In this document: positions 54,425 through 64,000 of the stretch, piece after piece
Layout of the letters: each line of letters begins with the position of its first letter
Position numbering within the stretch: the stretch's first letter is position 1
Source: Neobacillus niacini
Lineage (GTDB): Bacteria > Bacillota > Bacilli > Bacillales > Cytobacillaceae
Reading direction: 5' to 3'
Length of the DNA: 64,000 bases
NCBI RefSeq assembly: GCF_023715415.1
Contig: NZ_JAMBOB010000005.1
Coordinates: forward strand, 186,001 to 250,000
Translations under genes and position numbers: made by a program
The notes under the pieces: model-generated
Seen by the model: only the letters and a program-made list of their open reading frames with translations
Told to the model about the DNA's origin: nothing
The model's database searches: none

Positions 54425-54529
54425 TTCTTTAGTATGTTTAAAAATAAAAAAATTTGGTTATCATTATTGACGTCTAGAACCTTTTTTGGGTAGTATAATA
54501 ACATAAATTAAAAACTAAGCATTGACAGG

Positions 54530-54772
54530 GAAGAGTACGATTTTATCTGTTTTTAGAGAGGGCAGCCATTAGCTGAAAGGCTCCTAAGCAGACAATCAGA
54601 AGGTCGCCCTCGAGCTTCTTCAGCGAACGGATATTTGAGAATCCCATTAGTTGAAGACGGATCAAATCCGTTATCCAGTTAAGAGCTAGCCATTTACTTT
54701 ATGGTTGGAAAAAAGGTGGTACCGCGAAGCAAACTCCATTCGTCCTTTTATTGACGAATGGGGTTTTTTGTT
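54530..54772 (+). promoter_or_regulatory. T-box leader of valS
   Basis: The T-box sequence AGGTGGTACCGCG lies at 54715-54726 or within one base of it. The specifier is probably GTC (54603-54605, in AGAAGGTCGCCC). The terminator stem CCATTCGTC/GACGAATGG with a T run lies at 54736-54769. Uncharged tRNA-Val is expected to bind and allow read-through into valS. Upstream, TTGACG and TAGTAT or TATAAT near 54470-54500 may form the promoter. Confidence 0.9.
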
Positions 54773-54805
54773 TGGGCTTAAAAGAGAAATAAAGGAGATG
54801 GTCAA

Positions 54806-57451
54806 ATGGAAACAAAGGAAATTACCATGCCGACGAAGTATGATCCACAGTCGATTGAGCAAGGACGTTATGAATGGTGGCTAAAAGGAAAGTTTTTTGA
54901 AGCACAGAATGATGAGGGGAAGAAGCCTTATACCATCGTTATCCCGCCGCCAAACGTTACAGGCAAGCTTCATTTAGGGCATGCTTGGGATACAACATTA
55001 CAGGATATCCTTACACGCATGAAGCGAATGCAAGGCTACGATGTTCTGTGGCTTCCTGGAATGGATCACGCCGGTATTGCGACACAAGCGAAGGTTGAGG
55101 AAAAACTACGTAGTGAAGGTAAGAGCCGTTATGATCTAGGACGTGAAAAGTTCGTTGAGGAAACATGGAAGTGGAAAGAAGAATACGCATCCCATATCCG
55201 CCAGCAGTGGGCAAAACTAGGTTTAGGATTAGATTATAGCCGTGAGCGTTTCACATTAGATGAAGGTTTATCGGATGCAGTAAATGAGGTATTTGTAACT
55301 CTTTATAAAAAGGGTTTAATTTACAGAGGCGAATACATCATCAACTGGGATCCATCTACAAAGACAGCGTTATCGGACATCGAAGTTATTTACAAGGATG
55401 TTCAAGGTGGATTCTATCATATGAAATATCCGTTAGCAGACGGTTCAGGACATATTGAAGTTGCGACCACTCGACCAGAAACCATGTTGGGTGATACGGC
55501 TGTTGCCGTTCATCCAGAGGATGATCGCTATAAGCACCTAATTGGGAAAACAGTTATTCTTCCAATCGTTGGCCGTGAAATCAAAATTGTTGGCGATGAT
55601 TATGTTGATATGGAATTCGGATCTGGAGCAGTTAAAATTACTCCGGCACATGACCCGAACGATTTTGAAATCGGCAACCGTCATAATCTTGAGCGTGTTC
55701 TTGTTATGAACGAAGATGGAACAATGAATGATAGAGCCGGAAAGTACAAAGGTATGGATCGTTTTGAGTGCCGTAAACAAATTGTTAAAGATCTACAAGA
55801 ACAAGGAGTTCTTTTCAAAATCGAAGAGCATTTGCACTCCGTTGGTCATTCCGAGCGCAGTGGGGCAGTAGTTGAGCCTTACCTTTCGACGCAATGGTTT
55901 GTTAAAATGCAGCCACTTGCGGATGAAGCGATTGCCTTGCAAAATAAAGAAAACAAAGTTAACTTCGTTCCAGAGCGGTTTGAAAAAACTTATCTGCACT
56001 GGATGGAAAATATCCGTGACTGGTGTATTTCAAGACAGCTTTGGTGGGGTCATCGAATTCCAGCTTGGTATCATAAGCAAACAGGCGAGATATTTGTTGG
56101 TCACGAAGCTCCTGCTGATATCGAAAATTGGGAGCAGGATAAAGATGTCTTGGATACTTGGTTCAGTTCTGCATTATGGCCATTTTCAACAATGGGCTGG
56201 CCAAATGTTGAAGCAGAGGACTTTAAGCGATTCTTCCCAACAGATGTACTCGTAACCGGTTATGATATTATCTTCTTCTGGGTATCCCGAATGATTTTCC
56301 AAAGTCTTGAATTTACAGGGGAACGTCCATTTAAAGATGTTCTCATTCATGGTTTAGTTCGAGATGAACAAGGACGAAAAATGAGTAAATCCCTTGGTAA
56401 TGGTGTGGATCCTATGGATGTTATCGATAAATATGGTGCCGATGCCTTACGTTATTTCCTTTCAACAGGAAGCTCGCCTGGTCAAGATTTACGCTTTAGT
56501 TTTGAAAAGGTTGAATCCACTTGGAACTTCGCGAATAAAATCTGGAATGCCTCTCGTTTTGCATTGATGAATATGGATGGCATGACGTATGAGGAAATCG
56601 ATTTTAGCGGAGAAAAATCAGTTGCAGATAAATGGATATTAACGCAATTAAACGAAACAATTGAAACGGTGACAAAGCTATCTGAGCGTTATGAATTCGG
56701 TGAAGCGGGCCGTGCACTATACAACTTTATCTGGGATGATTTCTGTGATTGGTATATTGAAATGGCGAAGCTTCCATTATACGGTGATGATGAAGCAGCT
56801 AAGAAAACCACTCGTTCGATTCTTGCCCATGTTCTTGATCAGACAATGCGTTTGTTACATCCATTCATGCCATTCATTACCGAGGAAATCTGGCAGAACC
56901 TTCCACACAGCGGTGAATCAATTACAACTGCTAAGTGGCCAGAGGTAAATCCGGCTTACTCTAATGAACAAGCTGCACAAGAAATGAAAATGTTAATGGA
57001 AATGATTCGTTCCGTTCGTAACATTCGTGCTGAAGTAAACACACCAATGAGCAAGAAAATTAAAATGCTTGTTAAGGCAAAGGATGATTCTGTTTTAGCG
57101 GCTATTGAAAAAAATCGTGCCTATATTGAAAAATTCTGTAACCCAGAAGAATTACAAATGGGAACGAACCTTGAAACACCAGAAAAGGCAATGACAGCAG
57201 TAATCACTGGATTGGAAATCATTCTTCCATTAGAAGGATTGATTAACATTGAAGAAGAAATTGCTCGTCTTGAAAAAGAATATGATAAATTTACAAAAGA
57301 AGTAGAAAGAGTTGAAAAGAAACTCAGCAACCCAGGCTTTATGAAAAAGGCGCCTGAAAGTGTTGTTGCCGAAGAACGTGCAAAAGAAAACGATTATCGT
57401 GAAAAGAGAGCGCTAGTAGAGGCTCGTTTAAATGAATTAAAAGGGTTATAA
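54806..57451 (+). CDS. valS: Valyl-tRNA synthetase
   Basis: The 881-residue class I enzyme charges tRNA-Val. It has the HIGH motif as HLGH ([15 protein letters not shown]), the editing domain ([19 protein letters not shown]), KMSKS in [14 protein letters not shown] and a C-terminal coiled-coil arm (about 815-880). ATG 54806 follows AAAGGAGA. The T-box leader just upstream senses tRNA-Val charging. Confidence 0.97.
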   Translation: METKEITMPTKYDPQSIEQGRYEWWLKGKFFEAQNDEGKKPYTIVIPPPNVTGKLHLGHAWDTTLQDILTRMKRMQGYDVLWLPGMDHAGIATQAKVEEKLRSEGKSRYDLGREKFVEETWKWKEEYASHIRQQWAKLGLGLDYSRERFTLDEGLSDAVNEVFVTLYKKGLIYRGEYIINWDPSTKTALSDIEVIYKDVQGGFYHMKYPLADGSGHIEVATTRPETMLGDTAVAVHPEDDRYKHLIGKTVILPIVGREIKIVGDDYVDMEFGSGAVKITPAHDPNDFEIGNRHNLERVLVMNEDGTMNDRAGKYKGMDRFECRKQIVKDLQEQGVLFKIEEHLHSVGHSERSGAVVEPYLSTQWFVKMQPLADEAIALQNKENKVNFVPERFEKTYLHWMENIRDWCISRQLWWGHRIPAWYHKQTGEIFVGHEAPADIENWEQDKDVLDTWFSSALWPFSTMGWPNVEAEDFKRFFPTDVLVTGYDIIFFWVSRMIFQSLEFTGERPFKDVLIHGLVRDEQGRKMSKSLGNGVDPMDVIDKYGADALRYFLSTGSSPGQDLRFSFEKVESTWNFANKIWNASRFALMNMDGMTYEEIDFSGEKSVADKWILTQLNETIETVTKLSERYEFGEAGRALYNFIWDDFCDWYIEMAKLPLYGDDEAAKKTTRSILAHVLDQTMRLLHPFMPFITEEIWQNLPHSGESITTAKWPEVNPAYSNEQAAQEMKMLMEMIRSVRNIRAEVNTPMSKKIKMLVKAKDDSVLAAIEKNRAYIEKFCNPEELQMGTNLETPEKAMTAVITGLEIILPLEGLINIEEEIARLEKEYDKFTKEVERVEKKLSNPGFMKKAPESVVAEERAKENDYREKRALVEARLNELKGL

Positions 57452-57461
57452 TAAGTACATT

Positions 57462-57495
57462 AAGACGAGTCCTGTTTTAGGATTCGTCTTCTTTT
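57462..57495 (+). terminator. Terminator after valS
   Basis: AAGACGAGTCCT (57462-57473) pairs with AGGATTCGTCTT (57479-57490) with one G-T pair, then CTTTTAG. folC starts soon after. Confidence 0.65.
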
Positions 57496-57520
57496 AGAAT
57501 ATTCAATAGGGGTGTCATGG

Positions 57521-58843
57521 ATGTTTACAACTTATAGCGAAGCCCTTGACTGGATTCACGCAAGATTAAGGCTCGGCATTAAACCAGGTCTTTCTCGAAT
57601 GGAATGGATGATGGAGAAACTAGGCCATCCAGAATTGAAAATGAAAACTGTTCATATTGGCGGTACAAATGGCAAAGGTTCTACAGTGACCTTTCTGCGA
57701 AATATCCTTGAGGCAGCTGGTTATTCAGTTGGTACCTTTACCTCACCATTTATAGAACAATTTAATGAAAGAATTTCTATAAATGGAAAGCCTATTAGTG
57801 ACGAAGAAATATTAGAACTGACCAATATTATTGCACCGCTCGCAGATGAACTTGAAGAAACAGAGCTTGGCGGACCGACTGAATTTGAAGTCATCACAGC
57901 TATGTCTTTCTATTATTTTGCCAATGTTAATCAAGTGGACATCGTATTATATGAAGTTGGCTTGGGTGGTAGATTTGATTCAACAAATATTATCCAGCCG
58001 ATAGCGTCTATCATAACAAATATAGGTTTAGATCATACGAATATCCTAGGACATTCCTATGAGGAAATTGCTTTTGAAAAGGCAGGAATTATAAAAGAAG
58101 GAATACCAATTTTTACAGCTGTTAAAAACACAAATGCCCTGAAAGTAATAGAAGAACAAGCTGAAAAAAAGCATGCTCCACTATATAGTTTGAACCAGGA
58201 TTTCTCAATTACCGCACACAGCCCGCAAGTAAGAGGAGAGGTCTTTACATTAAAAAGTGATAATCAAATTTTAAAACAATTAGAAATTAGTATGATAGGC
58301 CAGCACCAAACAGAAAATGCATCATTAGCCGTAATGGCAGCACAATCGATCAATCAACACGAAGAATTTAAAATAAGTGAACAAGCAATAAGGACGGGCT
58401 TAAAGACTGCATATTGGCCAGGCAGGTTTGAAATCTTATCAAATAACCCACTTGTTATTATTGACGGTGCACATAATGATGAGGGGATTTCAGCACTTGT
58501 CCATGAACTTTCAAATCGCTATTCTAACAATACTATTCATATCGTATTTGCTGCTTTAAAGGATAAAAAGCTAGATCAAATGATTGCTCAATTGGATCAA
58601 GTGGCAGATGAAATTTCCTTCGTTTCATTTGAATTTCCTCGTGCAGCAGAAGCGACTGATTTGTTCTCATTGAGTCATTCGGAAACTAAAAGTATCGGGG
58701 AAAATTGGGATTCTCACCTTGTCAAATGTATCCAGAATTCGCAGCCAGATTCAGTACTAATCGTCACAGGCTCTTTGTATTTCATCTCTGAGGCTAAACC
58801 TTTCTTGTGTGAATTTTTGAAAAACAATAAAATATCACTATGA
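57521..58843 (+). CDS. folC: Folylpolyglutamate synthase/dihydrofolate synthase
   Basis: ATG 57521 lies seven bases after AGGGGTG; a GTG three codons upstream overlaps that site. The 440-residue Mur-ligase-type enzyme adds glutamate to folates. It has the P-loop HIGGTNGKGSTVTFL, TSPFIEQFNERISING, LGGRFDSTNII and the C-terminal DGAHN motif. Its place after valS is conserved in bacilli. Confidence 0.95.
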   Translation: MFTTYSEALDWIHARLRLGIKPGLSRMEWMMEKLGHPELKMKTVHIGGTNGKGSTVTFLRNILEAAGYSVGTFTSPFIEQFNERISINGKPISDEEILELTNIIAPLADELEETELGGPTEFEVITAMSFYYFANVNQVDIVLYEVGLGGRFDSTNIIQPIASIITNIGLDHTNILGHSYEEIAFEKAGIIKEGIPIFTAVKNTNALKVIEEQAEKKHAPLYSLNQDFSITAHSPQVRGEVFTLKSDNQILKQLEISMIGQHQTENASLAVMAAQSINQHEEFKISEQAIRTGLKTAYWPGRFEILSNNPLVIIDGAHNDEGISALVHELSNRYSNNTIHIVFAALKDKKLDQMIAQLDQVADEISFVSFEFPRAAEATDLFSLSHSETKSIGENWDSHLVKCIQNSQPDSVLIVTGSLYFISEAKPFLCEFLKNNKISL

Positions 58844-58914
58844 CAAACTAAAGTATTTTTGATAAAATAAATACATCTCGATTTCAAAATATTGCGAGTG
58901 GGGAGGGGAGTTAT

Positions 58915-60630
58915 ATGGCAGTTCAACCAAAGATAAAAAAAGCTATATTTCTTGTTTGGTTGTTGTTCGTTCCAGCAGGAATGTGGTTTACCTACCAAAT
59001 TTTCCCTCCTCACCTCTCAGGGCAATGGTTAGATCTATTAGCCTTTTTGACGTTAACTTCTGTTGTTGCCTTTATGCCAATGGTTATCAATAATACGCCT
59101 ATCTTTTTAATTCAATGGGTATCCCTTGCAACATTTTTAAGCTTTGGCTTATTCGTTGAAATGGTATTTGCGCAAGCCGCTGTAATCGTGTTATTGCTAA
59201 GGCTGCGGATACAAAAGGAGCAATATTTCCGTATTCCACTTAACTTGGTCATGTTTTTCCTTGTATCCTTAGTAAGTGGAGTAGTTTACTACTCACTTGG
59301 TGGACAAACTGGACCTAGCTTAATAAATGATCCTAACTCTATTTGGCTTGCAGCTGTATATGCGATAGTAAACTACATTTTAAATCAGGTTATTATATCA
59401 TTTTATTTATACTTTATTTATAAGAGTAAGGAATCCTACTTTGGGAAGGATTTCATGGTTGAGACTATTACTACGTTTCTTACCTTGCCATTAGGCTTTG
59501 TGCTATATATGTTTTATAACCAGCAAGGGTTATTAGCATTAGTAATAGTGGCCGTTCCGTTTGCAAGTTTATCTATCATTTTTAATCTTTATTACTCTAC
59601 TGAAAAAGTTAACGAATATTTACAAAAGGCTGCTGAAATTGGCCATCAAATGGCAGAACGGCTTGAGGTAAATGGGGTTATTGATCTTTTCATCCATAAG
59701 CTTAGTGAAATGCTTCCGGTCGACTACGCCTATATTCTGGAAGTAATAAATGAAGACGAACTTCAATTAACCCGCCGAATAGAGGGCGGTGCTGGATTAA
59801 CAAGCGATTTAGTAAGGGTTAGAAAAAGTGAGGGAATAAGCGGTTTTGTTTGGGAAAAACAAAAAGGCTACTTATATAATTCAAAAAAGGATTGGCTGTC
59901 TTTTTCAAAGGGACTTCTCTCACCTGATGCGGAAAGTATATTAGCAGTACCAATTGTCAGAAATAAAAAAGTCATTGGGGTATTAATGCTTGCTTCAAAG
60001 CGAAAAAGAGCATACGAAAAATCTCAACTGATGATTGTCGATATACTTTGCTCCTATTTTGCAGTAGCAATGGAAAATGCAAAGCACTATGAGCTTACAA
60101 AGAGACAAAGCGAACACTGTGCATTAACGAAATTATACAATTATCGTTACTTTGAAAAATTATTAACTGAGGAATTTGATAAATTAGTTCAATTTGAACG
60201 TAAGGTCTTATCATTAATAATTCTGGATATTGATTATTTTAAGGCCGTCAATGATACGTATGGTCATCAAAGCGGTAACGAAATTCTTTGTGAACTTGCA
60301 ACACGCTTAAGTAATCTAATAGGTTCACGTGGAACAGTCGCCCGATACGGTGGCGAGGAATTTGTCGTTCTTCTACCTGAGGCCAAGAAGGAAGAAGCCT
60401 TTCAGATGGCTGAAATGATTAGACAAACGATTGCCAACTGGCCATTTACCATACAGCAATCATTGGACCTTAAACAACATCAAGTGAAGATTACAGCCTC
60501 TATTGGGGTTGCTACAGCACCTGAGGATGCTGAAGAGCCGCTGGCATTGGTGCGGCATGCTGATCGGGCATTGTATGTTGGGGCGAAGCGTGCTGGAAGG
60601 AATCGCGTTGCGGAATACTCCTCATGTTAG
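58915..60630 (+). CDS. Membrane GAF-GGDEF diguanylate cyclase
   Basis: The 571-residue protein has about seven N-terminal membrane helices (to about residue 215). A GAF domain follows (about 235-390), then a GGDEF domain (about 400-570) with LDIDYFKAVNDTYGHQSGNEIL and an intact active site GGEEF at 479-483. It should make cyclic-di-GMP. The inhibitory I-site RxxD is not present before the active site. The start ATG 58915 follows GGGGAGGGGAG. It lies next to pilin-like genes, and cyclic-di-GMP often controls pili. Confidence 0.9.
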   Translation: MAVQPKIKKAIFLVWLLFVPAGMWFTYQIFPPHLSGQWLDLLAFLTLTSVVAFMPMVINNTPIFLIQWVSLATFLSFGLFVEMVFAQAAVIVLLLRLRIQKEQYFRIPLNLVMFFLVSLVSGVVYYSLGGQTGPSLINDPNSIWLAAVYAIVNYILNQVIISFYLYFIYKSKESYFGKDFMVETITTFLTLPLGFVLYMFYNQQGLLALVIVAVPFASLSIIFNLYYSTEKVNEYLQKAAEIGHQMAERLEVNGVIDLFIHKLSEMLPVDYAYILEVINEDELQLTRRIEGGAGLTSDLVRVRKSEGISGFVWEKQKGYLYNSKKDWLSFSKGLLSPDAESILAVPIVRNKKVIGVLMLASKRKRAYEKSQLMIVDILCSYFAVAMENAKHYELTKRQSEHCALTKLYNYRYFEKLLTEEFDKLVQFERKVLSLIILDIDYFKAVNDTYGHQSGNEILCELATRLSNLIGSRGTVARYGGEEFVVLLPEAKKEEAFQMAEMIRQTIANWPFTIQQSLDLKQHQVKITASIGVATAPEDAEEPLALVRHADRALYVGAKRAGRNRVAEYSSC

Positions 60631-60641
60631 TGGATAAATAG

Positions 60642-60691
60642 AAAAGAGGCAGTAAAAGTGTTCAAATAACTTTCACTGCCTCTTTTCTATT
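60642..60691. terminator. Bidirectional terminator
   Basis: AAAAGAGGCAGTAAAAGT and ACTTTCACTGCCTCTTTT pair with one mismatch around GTTCAAATA. A and T runs lie on both sides, so it ends both the cyclase gene and the leftward pilin operon. Confidence 0.8.
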
Positions 60692-60734
60692 TAAGACTAT
60701 AGTTTTATCAACTAATACGATGGGGGAACTTCAA

Positions 60735-61991
60735 TTAATTATAATTTACATTATCAATTTCAGTTTCAATATTATCATCCCAAATAATTGATGCATCGTC
60801 AAAGGTTGTTCCACATGCATTTTGAAAGGCAGCCATTTCATCTGCCCTTAACTTTTCAATCCACTTAACAGGACCAGATATAATAGCATTATTTTGTGTT
60901 AGTATAATCGAATTTTCTCTAGCATATAAGGTACCACTCACTGACAAGGTAGCGGCTTTGATGTTCCCTTTTACACACATAGTATAATCTGTGCCGATAT
61001 CCATATGATTCGTTACAGTAACGTTACCTCTGATCAAAGCCTTCTCTTTTTTTCCTGGACCAGTTTTTAAGTTAAATTGTCCGTCTACTGATAATGATCC
61101 TCCGATATAAAGGTTTGTCCAATCGGCGGTGAAATTATTTCCTATTGTTACATTCCCTATAGTTTCTATGGTACTTCCTGTAGCTATACCGTCAGTATTC
61201 TTTAAGTTATTCCCGATAACTAGTGTATCTGCGTGAATGTGTACGTCTGTCATATTATTAATATTATTATCTACTGTCAGAGTACCTGTAGAATAAATGG
61301 TTTTATTCAATAAGTTGTTAGGGCTATTACTAGGAAAAGTCTCACTCCCAACAAGTATTTGGTTACATCCGGTTTCACCTAGTTTACTTAAATCTGTACA
61401 ATTAGGTGGTTCAGGTTTTTTTACAAAACTAGTTGTAGGCGTTCCTGCATTAAGCGTTTGGAAGCTAATAGTCGTATCAGCTTCGAGTTCAGTTTTTTCA
61501 CCATTATCATAGCCTTCAACTTTATAATGGAAGTTTATTGAATCAGTCCCTTTGACAGCATAGAAATCTTTCAAGACAAAATAGCTTCTAGTATTTCCAT
61601 CAATCGGATAAACAGGATCATCTTTCTTTTTAAAGTCTACCGGCTTAGTATAAGTAATAGGACCAATTCCAAATGCAGGAGGAATTCTGTCATAAAATGC
61701 TTCCACAGCTTTTAGCTTATAGTTTAGACTTGGATTTTTTTTATATTCTTGAGTTAAAAAAGTATATACATCAGGCTGTTCTGTTTCGTAAATATCTTGG
61801 AGTGCTACTTTATAATATGCAACTCCCATCTCAGCAACTGAAACAGATTGTGAGACTTTTTCGACCACTGTATTCTGTTTCACACTGGAAAATGCTTGTC
61901 CCATAAACGACAAAGATACTACCATAAAAATAGTAACTATAAGTAAAACTGTTACAAGGGCATACCCTTGTTCATTACTATTATTATTCAA
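60735..61991 (-). CDS. PilX/GspK-like minor pilin protein
   Basis: The 418-residue protein has a type IV pilin-like N-terminus (NEQG followed by YALVTVLLIVTIFMVVSLSFM). It lacks the glutamate at position 5 of the mature form, as is usual for PilX/GspK-type subunits. The rest is a large exported domain with many Asn-rich beta turns (about 230-370), resembling a beta-helix or polymer-forming repeat. It overlaps the upstream pilin gene by four bases and ends the three-gene leftward unit. Confidence 0.7.
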   Translation of the reverse strand: MNNNSNEQGYALVTVLLIVTIFMVVSLSFMGQAFSSVKQNTVVEKVSQSVSVAEMGVAYYKVALQDIYETEQPDVYTFLTQEYKKNPSLNYKLKAVEAFYDRIPPAFGIGPITYTKPVDFKKKDDPVYPIDGNTRSYFVLKDFYAVKGTDSINFHYKVEGYDNGEKTELEADTTISFQTLNAGTPTTSFVKKPEPPNCTDLSKLGETGCNQILVGSETFPSNSPNNLLNKTIYSTGTLTVDNNINNMTDVHIHADTLVIGNNLKNTDGIATGSTIETIGNVTIGNNFTADWTNLYIGGSLSVDGQFNLKTGPGKKEKALIRGNVTVTNHMDIGTDYTMCVKGNIKAATLSVSGTLYARENSIILTQNNAIISGPVKWIEKLRADEMAAFQNACGTTFDDASIIWDDNIETEIDNVNYN

Positions 61992-62506
61992 TTATAATCA
62001 GCTCCTTTCATTTTATAGAGATAGGTCTTTATCGTTACATTATTTTTTTTATTGCTTAATTCGCTTGCTAAGATTGAAAGTTCAACCTCTTCAGAGTTAG
62101 GTTCAATTGTAATCAAAGTGTGAGTACCATCTATTTCTTTCATGCTTTTATCGATTACTTTTGTACTTTTACCAGTAACCTCAAAGCAAACCTTTGATGG
62201 TCCAAATTCTTGAGTTGGCCCTGAAACTAGTTGCGGAGGAGTATTTGAATTGTAATTTTTAGGTGTGACAACAATCTTACAATTAGTGCTAATGTCAATA
62301 ACATATTGATCAGATGTTTGATGAACTTTTTTTAGATTTGTAACTAGTAGATTCGTTTCTTGTATGATAGAGTTTTTAGATATCGATTTTTGCGAATGTT
62401 TATAGCCCTGAAAAAAAACGCTCCAAATAATTACACTGACTATCGACAATATTGCTAAAGTAACTATAACTTCAATTAATGTTAAACCTCGTTCATCTTT
62501 TTTCAC
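61988..62506 (-). CDS. Type IV pilin-like protein (prepilin)
   Basis: The 172-residue protein has a prepilin peptidase site, MKKDERG followed by LTLIEVIVTLAILSIVSVIIW, with cleavage after Gly7 and the conserved Glu5 of the mature protein. The remaining domain is exported and contains two cysteines. It overlaps the next gene by four bases and follows the previous one by 11 bases. Confidence 0.85.
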   Translation of the reverse strand: MKKDERGLTLIEVIVTLAILSIVSVIIWSVFFQGYKHSQKSISKNSIIQETNLLVTNLKKVHQTSDQYVIDISTNCKIVVTPKNYNSNTPPQLVSGPTQEFGPSKVCFEVTGKSTKVIDKSMKEIDGTHTLITIEPNSEEVELSILASELSNKKNNVTIKTYLYKMKGADYN

Positions 62507-62517
62507 TGGATTTACTC

Positions 62518-62925
62518 CTATCTCCTAACATAACCGTACGTTTCACTAATAACATTTCCATTGTCATTTAGAATCTGAACAGTTATCTGATGTAAGTTTA
62601 TTTTAAGGGACTTATTATCACTTGGCGTTTCTTTGATCATTATTCTTACGCTACCCCCTTGTTCAAGAGTAGTATAAAAGCCCCCTACCGGAGTCCCTGT
62701 GAAGAGATTATTTACTTTTTCACGAGTAGTTTCATCATTTTTTTGCCATTGAATAAGAATTTCTTTAGCCGTACTGATTGCCTGGGATTTGTCTTGATTT
62801 TGAAGATTTATTTTTTCCATTTGTGGAAAAAGATTCATTATTGAAATAAACACAATGGAAAGAATTGCAATTGATACCAGTACTTCTATAAGTGTTATTC
62901 CCTTTTCATCCTTCAATATTTTCAT
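62518..62925 (-). CDS. Type IV pilin-like protein (prepilin)
   Basis: The 135-residue protein has a prepilin site, MKILKDEKG followed by ITLIEVLVSIAILSIVFISI, with Glu5 present. It is the first gene of the leftward unit of three pilin-like genes. Such minor pilins start or decorate type IV pili or DNA-uptake pseudopili. The ribosome binding site on the minus strand is AGAGGGG. Further pilus genes would be expected beyond this window, but none is visible here. Confidence 0.85.
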   Translation of the reverse strand: MKILKDEKGITLIEVLVSIAILSIVFISIMNLFPQMEKINLQNQDKSQAISTAKEILIQWQKNDETTREKVNNLFTGTPVGGFYTTLEQGGSVRIMIKETPSDNKSLKINLHQITVQILNDNGNVISETYGYVRR

Positions 62926-63188
62926 TTAATCAATTCCCCTCTGGGACAATTCATGTTTTTTAGTCTCTTAGAATTATATATTAACAAATTGCCAGTACAA
63001 AAAATAACAAATTTCAGTATTTATGACCTATAAATGTTTTCCAGCGTCTTTTAATCTATTTAAAAGTATTATACAATATTTAGTAGACGATTTTTGTCTA
63101 ATTATAGAGAAAATCAACAAAAAAGTATAGTTATTGGACTAATTTGTAATTTTATAGCAGTTACCTAATAAAGAAGGGGAATGAAGTG

Positions 63189-63980
63189 ATGCAGTTTATA
63201 TTCTGGGCCTTTGGGGCTATGTTAGTTTCTATGTTAGTGATTTCATTTCTACCATTGGGTTATACCTTTAAAGGAAAGGCACTTGTAACGTTTACAGGGT
63301 TTATTCTGGCACTAGGGGGACTCTCAACAAGGTCTACAGTTCCATTAGAGGTAACCTTTTTACTTTTATTAGTACTTTCCCTTTTTGCTGCATACTTTAT
63401 GAACTCCCGTTTAGGAACAGTTATTAATAGAGAAGTAGTGTCACTAATGTACGATATTGATCAAGATGTGTTCCCTTCAGATAATCAAAAAGGAAATAGT
63501 GTTGAGTTAGAAATGTTGGATCTATCAGAAATTGAAGTAGCTTCTCATCCCAACTCTTTAGTAAATAGGGCTGATACTGAATATTTTGATGATAGTTTAC
63601 CCGAAAAAGCTTCCTTAACACTCGCAAAAAATAACATACAAGAAAATTCGGATGAAGATATTTCCTTCTTACAAATTCGAGATGGTAGCTTGGATACAAT
63701 TGAAGAAGTTGAAAATGATCAACTTGTTGGTGATGGATATCTTTCTGAAATTGAAAATATGCTCCTAGAAGATTCGAATAAAGTACTAGAGCCTGTGAAA
63801 GATGGCTGGCTCGATGAACTTGAAGAACTTGAACCAATAGAATTCGATGAAAAACAAGAAAATGACAACCCTCAATTCGACGAACTTGAGTTAGAGCTGT
63901 TACTAGCTGAAAAAGAAGTGGCAGCAGATTTAGAAGAAAATAAGGAACCTAAAGAAAAAATATTAGAGTTGCAGAAATAG
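63189..63980 (+). CDS. Hypothetical membrane protein with an acidic tail
   Basis: ATG 63189, or the GTG one codon before it, follows AGAAGGGGA. The 263-residue protein has three hydrophobic helices in the first 80 residues (FWAFGAMLVSMLVISFLPLG; LLLLVLSLFAAYFM). A long cytoplasmic or external tail follows, rich in Asp and Glu with repeated leucine-acid motifs (LDELEELEPIEF, DELELELLLAEKE). No family is recognised. It is divergent from the pilin operon and may belong to it in function. Confidence 0.6.
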   Translation: MQFIFWAFGAMLVSMLVISFLPLGYTFKGKALVTFTGFILALGGLSTRSTVPLEVTFLLLLVLSLFAAYFMNSRLGTVINREVVSLMYDIDQDVFPSDNQKGNSVELEMLDLSEIEVASHPNSLVNRADTEYFDDSLPEKASLTLAKNNIQENSDEDISFLQIRDGSLDTIEEVENDQLVGDGYLSEIENMLLEDSNKVLEPVKDGWLDELEELEPIEFDEKQENDNPQFDELELELLLAEKEVAADLEENKEPKEKILELQK

Positions 63981-64000
63981 ACCAAGTGCAAAAGGGTGGG

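Noticed and set aside
1..64000. CRISPR array
   Set aside because: No short regularly spaced repeat with unique spacers occurs. The iterons and the spoVID palindromes have too few copies and the wrong spacing.

Overview
The window comes from a low-GC, spore-forming Bacillaceae bacterium. From about 27.8 kb to the end the gene order is the conserved Bacillus chromosome block gerE-ysmB-racE-gerM-rph-ysnA-ysnB-tRNA-ysoA-tig-clpX-lonB-lonA-ysxC-hemAXCDBL-spoVID-ysxE-valS-folC. The genus cannot be fixed from this sequence. Neobacillus-like or Peribacillus-like bacilli are possible.

Bases 1 to about 27,842 are an AT-rich accessory element, of which only the right part is visible. Its right end is a large serine recombinase gene (26241-27821), followed after 21 bases by the last 29 codons of gerE, the late mother-cell sporulation regulator (27843-27932). 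The element has therefore split gerE. The 5' part of gerE is not in the window, so the element must continue to the left. This is the same arrangement as skin in sigK and SPbeta in spsM, where a serine recombinase excises the element in the mother cell and rebuilds the gene.

The element mixes phage-like and plasmid-like parts. Next to the recombinase lie a divergent XRE repressor, a 57-residue protein and a run of small leftward genes. At 16.2-19.1 kb there is a plasmid-like operon (DUF5348 protein, small XerC/D-type recombinase, unknown protein, putative replication initiator) followed by four iteron-like repeats spaced 33, 44 and 44 bp. A MerR-like/coiled-coil protein at 6 kb may belong to segregation. 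A second, unusual tyrosine recombinase with a likely frameshift lies at 1.2-2.8 kb beside a cluster of inverted repeats.

The cargo is rich in defence functions. It includes a Shedu-type nuclease (13.1 kb), a restriction-modification pair (20.8-23.0 kb), a DUF3800-like protein (3.1 kb) and a possible HEPN-like protein whose start codon seems lost (14.4 kb). An SOS-controlled YolD-like gene (4.5 kb) has a decayed second copy at 15.2 kb. Other cargo is an HD-GYP phosphodiesterase flanked by 55-bp inverted repeats, a MarR-like regulator facing a CBO0543-type membrane protein across twin palindromic operators, and a small family of paralogous membrane proteins, one of them broken.

The core block encodes cell-wall precursor synthesis (racE), germination and spore coat (gerM, spoVID, ysxE), RNA and nucleotide quality control (rph, rdgB), protein folding and proteolysis (tig, clpX, lonB, lonA), ribosome assembly (ysxC/engB), early haem synthesis (hemAXCDBL), valyl-tRNA synthetase under a T-box, and folC. 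Non-syntenic additions are a YiaA-like protein, a LiaI-like membrane protein and an O-antigen-ligase-like protein. After folC come a membrane GGDEF cyclase and a leftward set of type IV pilin-like genes. Dispersed Bacillus-type palindromic repeats lie upstream of hemA, inside the hem operon and upstream of spoVID.
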